64,000 nucleotides of DNA, taken from assembly GCF_003751085.1 (NCBI RefSeq), contig NZ_RJJY01000001.1, positions 4,030,001 to 4,094,000 on the forward strand, written 5' to 3'. The DNA comes from Micromonospora sp. Llam0. Its GTDB lineage: Bacteria > Actinomycetota > Actinomycetes > Mycobacteriales > Micromonosporaceae. Positions 1 to 8,270 of the stretch are shown piece by piece. The first letter of the stretch is position 1. Every line of letters begins with the position of its first letter. A program made the position numbers and the translations under genes. The notes below the pieces were generated by a model that did not search any database, had not been told where the DNA came from, and was given only the letters and a program-made list of their open reading frames with translations.

Positions 1-222
1 GAGCAGGAGTTGCGGTTGGGCCAGTTCGGCGCCGCAGTGCACACGATCGACGAAGCTGCGTCCGACGCCGTCGACAGTGCGGGGTGCGGCGCTCAGCCTG
101 CCGAGTTCCGGCGGCAGCGCGACCGGCTCGTCGAGGCCCTGGACCGGGTGGCCGGGCGGCTGGCGGCACCCGTCGCCGAGTCCCTCCACGAAGCGGCCGA
201 GCTGCTGCGTCGACGCAGTTGA
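1..222 (+). CDS. C-terminal end of an unknown protein (5' end outside window)
   Basis: The frame is open from the first base and ends at a TGA overlapping a strong hairpin, so this is the last 73 residues of a gene that begins left of the window. The piece is Ala-, Glu- and Arg-rich and looks all-helical, possibly a short coiled coil. I see no recognisable motif and do not assign a function. The hairpin immediately after it supports this as the true 3' end. Confidence 0.55.
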   Translation, partial: EQELRLGQFGAAVHTIDEAASDAVDSAGCGAQPAEFRRQRDRLVEALDRVAGRLAAPVAESLHEAAELLRRRS

Positions 223-255
223 GCCGGTACGCCGGCAGTGCCGGCGTACCGGCTC
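221..255 (+). terminator. Hairpin terminator after the first gene
   Basis: A perfect inverted repeat with 17-bp arms around a single central base starts inside the stop codon of the upstream partial gene. There is no T-tract, as is common for GC-rich actinobacterial terminators. Function is inferred from position and symmetry. Confidence 0.7.
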
Positions 256-483
256 GCCGGCCCGGTGTCCGGGGCTGGACGGGGCTGCGACGGCGGTCTC
301 AGGATCCCTGTCCTACCTGGTCAGCGGCGTGGTGGTCGGGATAGCGTCCGGATTGCCCGGCGGGGACGCCCGCAGGCATCCATCGTCACCGACGCTCGTC
401 GCGACCACCCACGGTCCGGCGACGCGAACCGGACGGCGCCCCGGTGATCGCGCGGTGACTCCCGTACGCCAGTGGGAGGACAG

Positions 484-1503
484 ATGCATTCGTCGTTTTC
501 TGAATCCGAAGACCCGGTGCCGGCAGCCCGGCATTCCGCACATCCACTCAGCTGTGATTCCGCACATCCGCCCGCCCGGCGCCCCCCGCACCGGTCCACA
601 CACCGGTCCGCGCGGCCGGACCGCGGCCGGCGTCGGGTTCGGGGTGTGCTCGCCGCGGCGACGGCCGCGCTGCTGGCGGTCGCCGGGCTCACGTTGATCC
701 CGAACGCGAGCGCCGCCGAGAACCCGCTCGAACGGGGTCCGGCACCGAGCGCGTCCAGTGTCGCCGCCGCCCGGGGCCCGTTCGCGACGTCCCAGGTGAC
801 GGTGTCGTCGCGCGATGCCGGCGGGTTCGGCGGCGGCACGATCTACTTCCCGACCAGCGGCGCCGAAGGCACCTTCGGCGGGGTGGCGGTCGCCCCCGGC
901 TTCACCGCGTCCCGGTCGAGCATGGCCTGGTTGGGGCCCCGGCTGGCATCACAGGGATTCGTTGTATTCAATATTGATACCGTTACCCGCTCCGACCAGC
1001 CGGCGAGCCGGGGCCGGCAACTTCTCGCCGCGCTGGACTTCCTGGTGGAGCGCAGCCCGGTTCGGGACCGGGTGGATCCGGACCGACTCGCAGTGATGGG
1101 TCATTCGATGGGCGGTGGCGGCGCGTTCGAGGCGGCCGAGGCGCGCCCGACATTGCGGGCAGCGATTCCGCTCACCCCGTGGAATCTCCGCAAGAACTGG
1201 TCGCAGGTGCAGGTCCCGACGATGGTGATCGGCGCCGAACGAGACACGATCGCCTCGGTACGATTTCATTCCGAGCCGTTCTTCGACAGCCTTCCATCCG
1301 ATCTGGACAAGGCATATCTGGAGCTCAACAACGCCAGCCATTTCGCACCGAACATCCCGAACACCACCATCTCGTCGTTCAGCGTGGCCTGGCTGAAGCG
1401 CTTCGTCGACGACGACACCCGCTACGAGCAGTTTCTCTGCCCACCGCCCCGACCCGATGGAGAGATCTCCGAATATCAGGACACCTGCGCCCACGCGTCC
1501 TGA
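484..1503 (+). CDS. Secreted cutinase / PET-hydrolase-type polyesterase
   Basis: A secreted alpha/beta hydrolase of the actinobacterial cutinase (polyester hydrolase) family, expected to cleave ester bonds in cutin-like or synthetic polyesters outside the cell. The 339-residue product has a hydrophobic core at about residues 54-72 and an Ala-Ser-Ala cleavage site near 77, leaving a mature chain of about 262 residues, the family's usual size. Visible landmarks are the GHSMGG elbow (Ser208), Asp254, His286, Trp233 in PLTPW, and a C-terminal Cys319/Cys334 pair. From my memory of Thermobifida cutinases the whole mature region aligns without gaps of note. The oxyanion-hole aromatic is Phe140 rather than Tyr. 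The ATG at 484 follows GGGAGGA closely; the in-frame GTG at 472 is less likely. The roughly 50-residue leader before the hydrophobic core is unusually long. Confidence 0.93.
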   Translation: MHSSFSESEDPVPAARHSAHPLSCDSAHPPARRPPHRSTHRSARPDRGRRRVRGVLAAATAALLAVAGLTLIPNASAAENPLERGPAPSASSVAAARGPFATSQVTVSSRDAGGFGGGTIYFPTSGAEGTFGGVAVAPGFTASRSSMAWLGPRLASQGFVVFNIDTVTRSDQPASRGRQLLAALDFLVERSPVRDRVDPDRLAVMGHSMGGGGAFEAAEARPTLRAAIPLTPWNLRKNWSQVQVPTMVIGAERDTIASVRFHSEPFFDSLPSDLDKAYLELNNASHFAPNIPNTTISSFSVAWLKRFVDDDTRYEQFLCPPPRPDGEISEYQDTCAHAS

Positions 1504-1509
1504 TTCCAT

Positions 1510-1547
1510 GGTGAGCCCGGCCGGCGGTACCGCCGGCCGGGCTCACC
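1510..1547. terminator. Bidirectional hairpin terminator
   Basis: A perfect 38-nt palindrome (two 19-nt arms, no loop) sits between the convergent polyesterase gene and the TetR gene, just beyond both stop codons. It probably ends transcription in both directions. Confidence 0.75.
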
Positions 1548-1553
1548 GTGGGC

Positions 1554-2195
1554 CTACCGCGCCCCGCACAACAGGGCCCGCAGCGCCTGTTCGGTCAGGT
1601 CGAGGTCCGGCTGCCGGCCGGCGAGCAACTCCGCGTAGATGGCAGACTCGACGATCCGGATGTAGAGGTACGCCAGCGCCTCCGGTGCGGCGTGGTCGGC
1701 CAGATCAGGGCCGAGCACGTCGACGAAGATGTCCACCTGGGCTCGGATGAACCGCCGGTGCACCCGGCCCGGCTCGGCGAACAGCACCCGGGCCGCCGTC
1801 TCGGGTTCGTCGGCGAGGAACTGCCGGAACGGCGCGGACCGACGCACCGCGGCGGCGTAGCGCATGGTCACCTCGATCACACCGTCCACCCCGGTCCGTC
1901 GACGTGCGCCACGTGCTTCGGCAAGTTGACGACTGCCGAGCCACCACAGGACCTCACCGAGCAGCCGGTCCCGGCTGCCGGTGACCCGGTAGAGCGTCGC
2001 CCGGCTGACCGCCAACGCGTCGGCGAGCCCGCCCATGTCGATGGTGCCGTGGCTGAGGAAGTACCGGCCGCCACCGCGTACCACCGTTTCCTCGCTCACC
2101 ACCCGACGGGGTGCCGGATTCCGGGCGACCGGTATCTGCGCGGCCCTGCCGTTGCCGTGTCGCATGCTGCTGGCCGGGCGGACCCGGTAGGCCAT
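1554..2195 (-). CDS. TetR-family transcriptional regulator
   Basis: A one-component repressor-type regulator: an N-terminal helix-turn-helix (core MGGLADALAVSRATLYR, with TGSRDRLLGE just after) followed by an all-helical ligand-binding domain. The C-terminal half resembles the QsdR-like group of TetR proteins by general appearance, a weak assignment. Several in-frame starts exist (TTG 2231, ATG 2204, 2195 and 2165) and none has a convincing ribosome-binding site; 2195 is a compromise. It is convergent with the polyesterase gene and divergent from the symporter-like gene, which is the likelier target. The ligand cannot be told from the sequence. Confidence 0.8.
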   Translation of the reverse strand: MAYRVRPASSMRHGNGRAAQIPVARNPAPRRVVSEETVVRGGGRYFLSHGTIDMGGLADALAVSRATLYRVTGSRDRLLGEVLWWLGSRQLAEARGARRRTGVDGVIEVTMRYAAAVRRSAPFRQFLADEPETAARVLFAEPGRVHRRFIRAQVDIFVDVLGPDLADHAAPEALAYLYIRIVESAIYAELLAGRQPDLDLTEQALRALLCGAR

Positions 2196-2477
2196 TGACC
2201 CCATACTCTGGGCACGTTCCGTGATCGCCAATGGTTCAAGGCACCGCCATGATCGACCCGGCCAGCGGATACTCCGCCAACAGTTGGCGACTCACCGCAA
2301 TCTCCCTGACTCGGCCGCCGGGTGAAACCGCGCCGGGCAGGATGGCGGCCGCTGAGGATCAAGCAACCAGGAAGAAGCAGCCGACCGATCGGCAATGTAA
2401 AGATCCATGCACTTCATTCCAATCGGAAGGCAGGCTTGCCATGACCGTTTGACTCCGCTCTCCTATTTCCCATCGCC

Positions 2478-3344
2478 GTGGCGATCATCATGCTCGGACT
2501 CGGGCTCACCCTGACAATGGAGGACTTCCGCCGGGTCCTGCGGTACCCGCGGGCCATGGTGGTCTGCCTGGTCAGCCAGATGCTGGTGCTGCCGGCGCTC
2601 TGCCTCGGTCTGGTCTTCGTCCTCGGCCTACGCCCCGAACTGGCGGTCGGCATGATGCTGCTCGCCGCCTCACCGGGCGGCAGTACGGCGAGCCTGTACA
2701 GCCACCTGTTCAAAGGTGACCTGGCGCTGAACATCTCGCTCACCGCGGTCAACTCGGTGCTGGCACTGTTCACCCTGCCGGTGATCGTCAACCTGTCGGT
2801 TGCCGGGTTCATGGGTTCGGACAGCTCGATCGGGCTTCAGTTCGACAAGGTGATCCAGGTGTTCGCCCTCGTGCTGATCCCGATCTCCATCGGCATGGCG
2901 GTCCGGCGGCGGTTCACCAGCCTCGCGATCCGGTTGGAGCGCGCGGTCAAGGTGCTGTCCGTCCTCGTGCTGCTGATGATGATCGCCAGCGTGATCGCCG
3001 GTCTCGGCGAAGAGGTGTTCGACGTCCTTGGGGAGATCATCCTCGCCGTCGTGCTGTTCAACCTGCTCAGCATGACGATCGGCTACTTCGGCCCCCGGCT
3101 GTTCCGGGTCGGCGAACGCGAGTCGATCGCCTCCGCCTTCGAGATCGGCCTGCACAACGCCAGCCTGTCGATCACCATCGCGATGACCCCGACGCTGCTC
3201 GGCAACACGGAGATGGCGATGCCCTCGGTCACGTACGGCTTCGTCATGTTCTTCACCGCCGCTGTCTTCGGCTTCATCGTCGCCCGGCGGGTCCCGGCGG
3301 CCAGCGCGACCGCTGAGCCGGCAGCACCGTCCAGCCGGGTCTGA
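2478..3344 (+). CDS. Bile acid:sodium symporter family transporter (5' end disturbed)
   Basis: An integral membrane protein of the bile acid:Na+ symporter (BASS) superfamily, which moves organic anions with sodium. Many hydrophobic segments are visible, with the family-typical SPGGSTASLYSHLFKGD stretch near residues 65-80 and a later GLHNASLSI stretch. Started at GTG 2478, the protein is 288 residues and begins inside the first membrane helix. In-frame codons continue upstream and encode more of that helix, but no start codon lies there before a stop at 2442. An ATG at 2441 with a purine-rich stretch upstream would supply the missing N-terminus if one T in the run at 2448-2450 were absent. 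The gene may therefore be frameshifted or carry a sequence error. Confidence 0.8.
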   Translation: MAIIMLGLGLTLTMEDFRRVLRYPRAMVVCLVSQMLVLPALCLGLVFVLGLRPELAVGMMLLAASPGGSTASLYSHLFKGDLALNISLTAVNSVLALFTLPVIVNLSVAGFMGSDSSIGLQFDKVIQVFALVLIPISIGMAVRRRFTSLAIRLERAVKVLSVLVLLMMIASVIAGLGEEVFDVLGEIILAVVLFNLLSMTIGYFGPRLFRVGERESIASAFEIGLHNASLSITIAMTPTLLGNTEMAMPSVTYGFVMFFTAAVFGFIVARRVPAASATAEPAAPSSRV

Positions 3345-3380
3345 CCCCCGCTGACCCGGATGTGACCCCAGGGCCCGAAC

Positions 3381-3424
3381 GTCGGCGCCGGCACCGTAGC
3401 GACAGCCCCGGTGCCGGCGCCGAC
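3381..3424. terminator. Hairpin terminator after the symporter gene
   Basis: Arms of 16 bp at 3381-3396 and 3409-3424 are perfectly complementary around a 12-nt loop. The position, 37 nt past the symporter stop and at the 3' limit of the minus-strand pseudogene, suits a shared terminator. Confidence 0.7.
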
Positions 3425-3945
3425 CTGCGCCGGTGCGCGCAGCGTGCCACGCGGCGGCACAGCCGCCGGCAGCGCGTTGACGACCGGCGCCGTCCGCAGG
3501 TGACACCAACCGGTGGTCGGGGTCTGGTACAGCCGTTTCAACTCGGCCCGCACGACCGCCTCCGGTGGTGTCCCCCGGCCGACGACGGCGGCGTGTTAGT
3601 AGGTGGTCAGCTGGCGCATCCGTACCGGCCCCACCGACGGGACCAGCCGGGCCTCCGCTGATGGATCGGTCGCCACGATGATCGCCGCGGCTCGTTCACA
3701 GCGGTCGGGCAGGGTGCCGACGCCAGCGAGCAGCGTCGCCGGCGCGGCGAACGGCATCCGCAACGGGTGCGCCGGGCGTACCGTGTCATCGGCCCGCCGG
3801 ACCAGCCACAGCCGGAGTGAAGAAGCGCAGGTCGAGGCGGTCCAGATCGATCAGATCGGCCAGCTGCGGATAGGCGGTGGAGCATCTGGAAGCCAGGGTG
3901 GTCGAGCCCGGCACCGACGATGACGACCTCTGCCACGACGGCCAT
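3425..3945 (-). pseudogene. Decayed FAD-dependent amine oxidase-like gene
   Basis: Read on the minus strand, the region gives ordered fragments of one flavoprotein in shifting frames. They are an ATG at 3945 followed by VVIVGAG (dinucleotide-binding start) joined almost directly to a GFQML stretch; then AYPQLADLIDLDRLDLRFF in another frame; then RMPFAAPATLLAGVGTLP and VPSVGPVRMRQLTTY ending at a TAA (3596-3598); and finally, in yet another frame, a C-terminal-like LYQTPTTGWCHLRTAP...NALPA segment. The order and wording match the phytoene-desaturase/amine-oxidase type FAD oxidoreductases found in actinobacteria as I remember them. Intact members are about 400-450 residues, so several internal pieces are missing. 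It lies directly downstream of tRNA-Asn. Confidence 0.55.
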
Positions 3946-3954
3946 CCGTAGAAG

Positions 3955-4027
3955 CTCCCCCGTTTGGACTCGAACCAAAAACCTGCCGGTTAACAGCCGG
4001 CTGCTCTGCCAATTGAGCTACGGGGGA
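3955..4027 (-). tRNA. tRNA-Asn (anticodon GTT)
   Basis: A complete 73-nt cloverleaf on the minus strand. The acceptor arms TCCCCCG and CGGGGGA pair fully, with G as discriminator base. The anticodon loop CTGTTAA sits on a CCGGC-type stem and gives GTT; the T-arm has GGTTCGAGTCC. CCA is not encoded. The 3' end faces the decayed flavoprotein gene. Confidence 0.96.
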
Positions 4028-4334
4028 CCGCTGCGTAGCCGGCAGCGGATCTCTCCGGCCGCCTGGCGACGGGACAAGAGTACAGGACGCCACCGCCCGA
4101 TGGGCGACCGGGTTCACCGTCCCGGACCGACCGGTCGAGCTCCGATCAGGAGACTACTGAAACGGACAAAAAGCCGAGTTGTCTGTGCTGACGCGTAAGA
4201 TAGGGAGCAGGATGGGTAGACAGCACCGGACAGATGACGAAGGCACGACCGGGTCACTCATCGGCCAGCCGGCACCGAACCGGACCGGACCGACAGCCGA
4301 CGGGAACACCGGGTCAGGTACGGAAGGAGCCGCC
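4028..4334. other. Intergenic region between tRNA-Asn and the YtxH-like gene
   Basis: This 307-base stretch is flanked by the divergent 5' ends of the tRNA and the YtxH-like gene and should hold both promoters. A TAAGAT hexamer near 4197 could be a -10 box for the rightward gene, but no well-spaced -35 box goes with it. An in-frame extension of the next gene to 4179 exists but has protein-unlike composition. I see nothing else in it. Confidence 0.4.
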
Positions 4335-4697
4335 ATGCGCGGAAAACTTTGGTTCATCGGCGGGGTGGCCGTGGGTTTCGTCCTGGGCGCCCGCGCCGGC
4401 CGGGAGAAGTACGACGAGCTGGTACTCAACGCACGCAAGGTGATGGACCACCCGACGGTGCAGGAGGCCGCCGGGGTGGCACAGGCTCAGGCCAACCGGA
4501 TCTACGCGGAGGGCCGGGAGCGGCTCAGCCACACCCGACTGGGCGAACGCCTCAACGGCCACGATCACCTGACTGCCGCCGACAGCAGTCTCGCCGACGC
4601 CGGGATGGGCACGGCCTCCTCGCCCGGGTCCACCGGTTCGACGACGGCCGGGAACAAGTCGGGCAAGGGCACCGGGTCCGGCGGCAGCGCCAGCTGA
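4335..4697 (+). CDS. YtxH-like small membrane-anchored protein
   Basis: A 120-residue protein with one N-terminal membrane segment (about residues 4-20, GGVAVGFVLGARAG), then a charged amphipathic helical stretch and a low-complexity Gly/Ser/Thr tail. The N-terminal layout matches small YtxH-type proteins of actinobacteria, whose role is not well defined (stress-related in some firmicutes). The ATG at 4335 follows GGAAGGAG at good spacing. The gene appears monocistronic and is followed by a perfect 42-nt palindrome. Confidence 0.8.
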   Translation: MRGKLWFIGGVAVGFVLGARAGREKYDELVLNARKVMDHPTVQEAAGVAQAQANRIYAEGRERLSHTRLGERLNGHDHLTAADSSLADAGMGTASSPGSTGSTTAGNKSGKGTGSGGSAS

Positions 4698-4731
4698 CGC
4701 CGGCACTCACCGTCGAGATCACGGCGTACCC

Positions 4732-4773
4732 GTGGGCCGGTCACCCCCCGTCGACGGGGGGTGACCGGCCCAC
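4732..4773. terminator. Bidirectional hairpin terminator
   Basis: A perfect 42-nt palindrome between the convergent YtxH-like and TIM-barrel genes. It is the longest perfect palindrome I found in the window and has no T-tract. Confidence 0.75.
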
Positions 4774-4818
4774 GGTCGTCCCGGTGCGGTCGCCGCCGTC
4801 GGTCTGGCGGCGGCCAGG

Positions 4819-5829
4819 TCAGTCCCGGCTGCTGGAGAACGCCTCGTCGAACGCTGCCGTCGGGGCGTCGAACGCCTGCTGACGGACGAACCGCAACGCC
4901 TCGGGGGCGCCGACCAACCGGTCCATTCCGGCGTCCTCCCACTCGACCGAGATCGGCCCGTCGTAGCCGATCGCGTTAAGTGCCCGGAAACAGTCCTCCC
5001 ACGGCACGTCGCCGTGCCCGGTGGAGACGAAGTCCCAGCCACGCCGCAGATCCGCCCAGGGCAGGTGGGAGGCGAGCCGGCCGCGCCGGCCGTCACCGGT
5101 ACGGACCTTCGCGTCCTTGCAGTCGACGTGATAGATCCGGTCGGCGAACTCGAGGATGAAGTTGACCGGGTCCAGTTCCTGCCAGACGAAGTGCGACGGG
5201 TCCCAGTTGAGGCCGAATGCCGGCCGGTTGCCGATCGCCTCCAGGGTGCGGCGGGTCGTCCAGTAGTCGTAGGCGATCTCGCTCGGGTGCACCTCGTGGG
5301 CGAACCTGACCCCGACCTCGTCGAACACGTCGAGGATCGGGTTGAACCGGTCGGCGAAGTCCTGGTAGCCGCGTTCGATCATCTCCGGCGGCACCGGCGG
5401 AAACATGGCCAGGGTGTGCCAGATCGACGAGCCGGTGAAGCCGATGACGGTGGAGACGCCGAGCTTCGCGGCGGCCCGGGCGGTGTCCTTGATTTCCTCG
5501 GCGGCCCGCTGACGGACGCCCTCTGGCTCCCCGTCGCCCCAGATCCGGGCGGGCAGGATCCCCTGGTGCCGCTCGTCGATCGGGTGGTCGCAGACCGCCT
5601 GGCCGACCAGGTGGTTGGAGATCGCGTACACCTTGAGGTTGTACTTGGCCAAGGTTTGCAGCTTGCGCTCGACGTAGTCGTCCTCGGCCAGCGCCCGGTC
5701 CACCTCGAAGTGATCGCCCCAGCAGGCGATCTCCAGGCCGTCGTAGCCCCACTCCGAGGTCAGCCGACACACTTCCTCGAACGGCAGGTCGGCCCACTGG
5801 CCGGTGAAGAGCGTGATGGGTCGCGCCAT
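4819..5829 (-). CDS. Sugar phosphate isomerase/epimerase (xylose isomerase-like TIM barrel)
   Basis: A 336-residue soluble protein of the AP-endonuclease-2 / xylose-isomerase-like TIM-barrel family (includes IolE/IolI-type inositol enzymes). Metal-ligand-like residues are visible in order: an early GYDGLEIA strand, HEVHPSE in the middle (Glu and His), NWDPSHF (Asp and His), YHVDCKDAK and the C-terminal [11 protein letters not shown] (Glu). The length is typical. The ATG at 5829 is preceded by a GGGAGAAGGA purine run. It is a lone gene on its strand between a terminator and a 350-base gap. The family catalyses isomerisation, epimerisation or dehydration of sugar or cyclitol substrates; the exact substrate cannot be inferred. 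Confidence 0.85.
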   Translation of the reverse strand: MARPITLFTGQWADLPFEEVCRLTSEWGYDGLEIACWGDHFEVDRALAEDDYVERKLQTLAKYNLKVYAISNHLVGQAVCDHPIDERHQGILPARIWGDGEPEGVRQRAAEEIKDTARAAAKLGVSTVIGFTGSSIWHTLAMFPPVPPEMIERGYQDFADRFNPILDVFDEVGVRFAHEVHPSEIAYDYWTTRRTLEAIGNRPAFGLNWDPSHFVWQELDPVNFILEFADRIYHVDCKDAKVRTGDGRRGRLASHLPWADLRRGWDFVSTGHGDVPWEDCFRALNAIGYDGPISVEWEDAGMDRLVGAPEALRFVRQQAFDAPTAAFDEAFSSSRD

Positions 5830-6181
5830 GGTCCTTCTCCCGTTGTCGTCACTGGGATTCCAGCCCGCGCCGCAGGTGCGGCGCCTGGTTGGACCGGTGC
5901 GAGGTGACGGCCCGATGAGCTACCGGCGTGGATGCCCGGCCGTGGTACACCGACCGGTGGTGCGGGCAGCGGACACCGGCCGGCTGGTCGCGACGGCATC
6001 CGGCACGGTCACCGTGCCGACGCGGCGCTTCCCGACCGGGCGGGTTGCGCCTCCCGCCCGGACACCGGCCCGGGTACGGGCCTGCCCGCATCACTGTAGG
6101 CCGGTTGCCGGCCACCGCGATAGAGGCAGCCGCGATAGAGGCATCGAGGTACGACGCCGGCGGGGTACGAGCCCGGCGGGG
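5830..6181. other. Intergenic region with hairpin and short direct repeats
   Basis: This 352-base gap lies between the start of the TIM-barrel gene and the 3' end of the first sulfotransferase gene. It contains a 9-bp-arm hairpin at 6001-6019 and two adjacent direct-repeat pairs near the right edge: a 14-mer at 6115-6128 and 6130-6143, and a near-identical 16-mer at 6148-6163 and 6164-6179. No convincing gene is present. Confidence 0.5.
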
Positions 6182-7087
6182 TCAGTAACCCCACTCGGCG
6201 AGCGGCTTCTCCAGCACCCGGTCCACTGCGGCCAACTGTTCCGGGCTGAGTTCCCGGTGGTACGCCGCCCCGCGACCGCTGTGGAACTCGTACCGACGGA
6301 AGCCACGGTCGAACGCGGGCGACCAGTCGAGGCCGAGAAAGTCCAGCATCCGGGCTACTTCGTCGCGCGGGGCGACCAGCAGGTCCTCGTACCGTACGTC
6401 CAGCCACTGGCCGGCCGGGTGGCTGGCGCGGGCCTCGGCGAACGCGGCCATCAGCATCTTCCAGCCGAGCGCGGCCAGCACCGGAAACGACCGGTCGGCT
6501 TCCTCCCACTCGGCCCGCAGGTCGGCCGGCAGCGGGCCGAGGAACCAGTTGTCCGGCCCACGCCAGCCGTCCCACCAGCCCATCTGCAGCCACGAGTTGG
6601 CCACCGCCCGTCCGTCGCGGACCACGTTGACCACCCGCAGATCCGGGTACGCGGCGTGCAGCCAACCGGTGCGGGGCCAGCCGGTGACGTGTTGCAGCAG
6701 CACCTGGCAGCCCTGCCGCTCGACCCGGCGGTCGAAGAAGGCGCGCAGCCGCCGGCCCACGTACGGGGTGAGGTCGTCGGCCCGCAGGTCCCGGCACGGT
6801 CTGGAGTAGCCGGCCATCACCTGCCGGTCGATCAGCCGGTACGCCTCGGACGGCGCCACCCGCAGCCGGCCGCGCTCCAGCAGGCGACGGCTGTGCCCGA
6901 GCGAGGTCATGGCGGCCGGCCGGGGCGTCGAGCGGCGGTAAAGTCGGCCGTTGCGGCGGCCGGCCAGATTGAGCCGGGGCAGCTTGTCGTCCAGCCCGGA
7001 CACGAAACCGACGGCCGGGTGCCGGGCCAGGATCTCCTGGACGAGGGTCGATCCGCACCGTCCGGTGCCCACGACGACGGACAGCAT
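6182..7087 (-). CDS. Sulfotransferase
   Basis: A PAPS-dependent sulfotransferase-fold protein of 301 residues that would transfer sulfate to an acceptor, probably a glycan given its neighbours. The 5'-phosphosulfate loop is at the extreme N-terminus (GTGRCGSTLVQ, about residues 7-17), and the 3'-phosphate site is seen as VVRDGRAVANS in the middle. I start it at ATG 7087 because the P-loop then sits at the normal distance from the N-terminus and the start lies four bases past the upstream stop; a longer reading to 7168 overlaps that gene. It is the last gene of a three-gene minus-strand operon with another sulfotransferase and a glycosyltransferase. Confidence 0.86.
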   Translation of the reverse strand: MLSVVVGTGRCGSTLVQEILARHPAVGFVSGLDDKLPRLNLAGRRNGRLYRRSTPRPAAMTSLGHSRRLLERGRLRVAPSEAYRLIDRQVMAGYSRPCRDLRADDLTPYVGRRLRAFFDRRVERQGCQVLLQHVTGWPRTGWLHAAYPDLRVVNVVRDGRAVANSWLQMGWWDGWRGPDNWFLGPLPADLRAEWEEADRSFPVLAALGWKMLMAAFAEARASHPAGQWLDVRYEDLLVAPRDEVARMLDFLGLDWSPAFDRGFRRYEFHSGRGAAYHRELSPEQLAAVDRVLEKPLAEWGY

Positions 7088-7091
7088 CGGG

Positions 7092-8270
7092 TCAGCCTTC
7101 CTTGCTCGGTGTCGTGGCGGGGACCGGCTCGCCGACCGGCCCGGCCGGCTCACCCTGGGCCGGCTCACCCTGGGCCCTGGCCGGGGGCACGGCCGGGGCC
7201 GGGGGCGCTGCGGGTCGCCGTACCGGGTAGCCGAAGCGGCGCAGCAGCGGCAGCGTCACCGCGGTGACCACCGCGAACGACCGGCCGGGCAGCGCCCGGA
7301 CCCATTCGGCGTCGTCGCTGACCGGTACCGCTCCGGTACGGTGCCGCGCCGGGTTGCCCGCCACCGAATGGGTGGGGGCCAGAGTGACCCGGCCTTCGGC
7401 GTCCACCGGCAGCCCGGCAGGGTCCAGTCCGGCGAACAGCGCGATCCGGCGCAGCTCACCGGCCGGGTCGGCGACCACGTCCTCGTAGCGGACCCGCAGG
7501 TAGTGGTCGGGTCCGGCGGCTTCGAACAACCGCGCGGTGGCGGCGTTCCACACCCGCCACAGCAGGGCCGCCTTCCACACCGGCGGGCGGCTCATCAGCT
7601 TGCGGTCCGCCGCGCCGTCCAGCCCGCGCCGACGGCGCCAGGAGAAGGCGGTGCCGCGCGGATCCCGGACCAGGTGCAGCACCCGCAGGTCGATGCCGGG
7701 CAGGTCACGCAGCAACGCACCGTACGGTGGCAGCTTCGACGAGTCGACCACCACCACCGGTCCGTCGCCGCTGTGGCTCACCTGGCGGGCGACCGCCGGA
7801 TAGACCGCGGCGATCGCGGCGTCGTCGGCGTGGTGCGGCACGGTCCGCTGTCCGGCGCCGGCTCGGCGCAGCATGGCTGGCAGGTCCCGCATCCGCAGCC
7901 TGGTCCGCAGGCGTCGGGCGATGCCGGCGGCTTCCGGGCCAGCGGCCGCAGCCGGGTCGGCGACGTCCGAGCCGGCAGCCGAGGCCGGGCCGGCATGGGC
8001 TGCCAGCTCGGCGGTGACCGCCCGCCAGACCGGACACGCGTCGAACGGCGCGCCGCAGCCGCAGGGACGGTTGTCGACCATCCCGCGCTGCCAGAGGTAG
8101 CGCAGCTCGCCGGCGGCGAAACAGCCGTCCAGCTGTCCCAGGACGGTGGTGATCAGGGTGCTGCCGCTTCGACCGCTGCCCGCCAGGTAGAGCACCCGGA
8201 CCGAAGGGCTCGACGGGCCGGGTGTACCGGCGGCGGAGGGCGTGCCGGCGGAGGAGGGTGTGTCAGTCAT
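7092..8270 (-). CDS. Sulfotransferase
   Basis: A 392-residue sulfotransferase-family protein. The P-loop AGSGRSGSTL lies at about residues 30-39 and the 3'-phosphate motif VRDPRGTAFSW near the middle. A cluster CGCGAPFDAC after the P-loop could bind metal or form disulfides and is seen in a subgroup of actinobacterial sulfotransferases. The C-terminus is a low-complexity Pro/Ala/Gly tail with the duplicated hexapeptide AQGEPA. It overlaps the upstream glycosyltransferase by four bases and leads directly into the next sulfotransferase, so the three are co-transcribed. The acceptor is unknown. Confidence 0.86.
   Translation of the reverse strand: MTDTPSSAGTPSAAGTPGPSSPSVRVLYLAGSGRSGSTLITTVLGQLDGCFAAGELRYLWQRGMVDNRPCGCGAPFDACPVWRAVTAELAAHAGPASAAGSDVADPAAAAGPEAAGIARRLRTRLRMRDLPAMLRRAGAGQRTVPHHADDAAIAAVYPAVARQVSHSGDGPVVVVDSSKLPPYGALLRDLPGIDLRVLHLVRDPRGTAFSWRRRRGLDGAADRKLMSRPPVWKAALLWRVWNAATARLFEAAGPDHYLRVRYEDVVADPAGELRRIALFAGLDPAGLPVDAEGRVTLAPTHSVAGNPARHRTGAVPVSDDAEWVRALPGRSFAVVTAVTLPLLRRFGYPVRRPAAPPAPAVPPARAQGEPAQGEPAGPVGEPVPATTPSKEG

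Noticed and set aside
3083..3553. Minus-strand frame overlapping the symporter 3' end as a separate gene
   Set aside because: Its first part matches the C-terminal region of the decayed flavoprotein and the rest is antisense to the symporter. I count the first part as part of the pseudogene.
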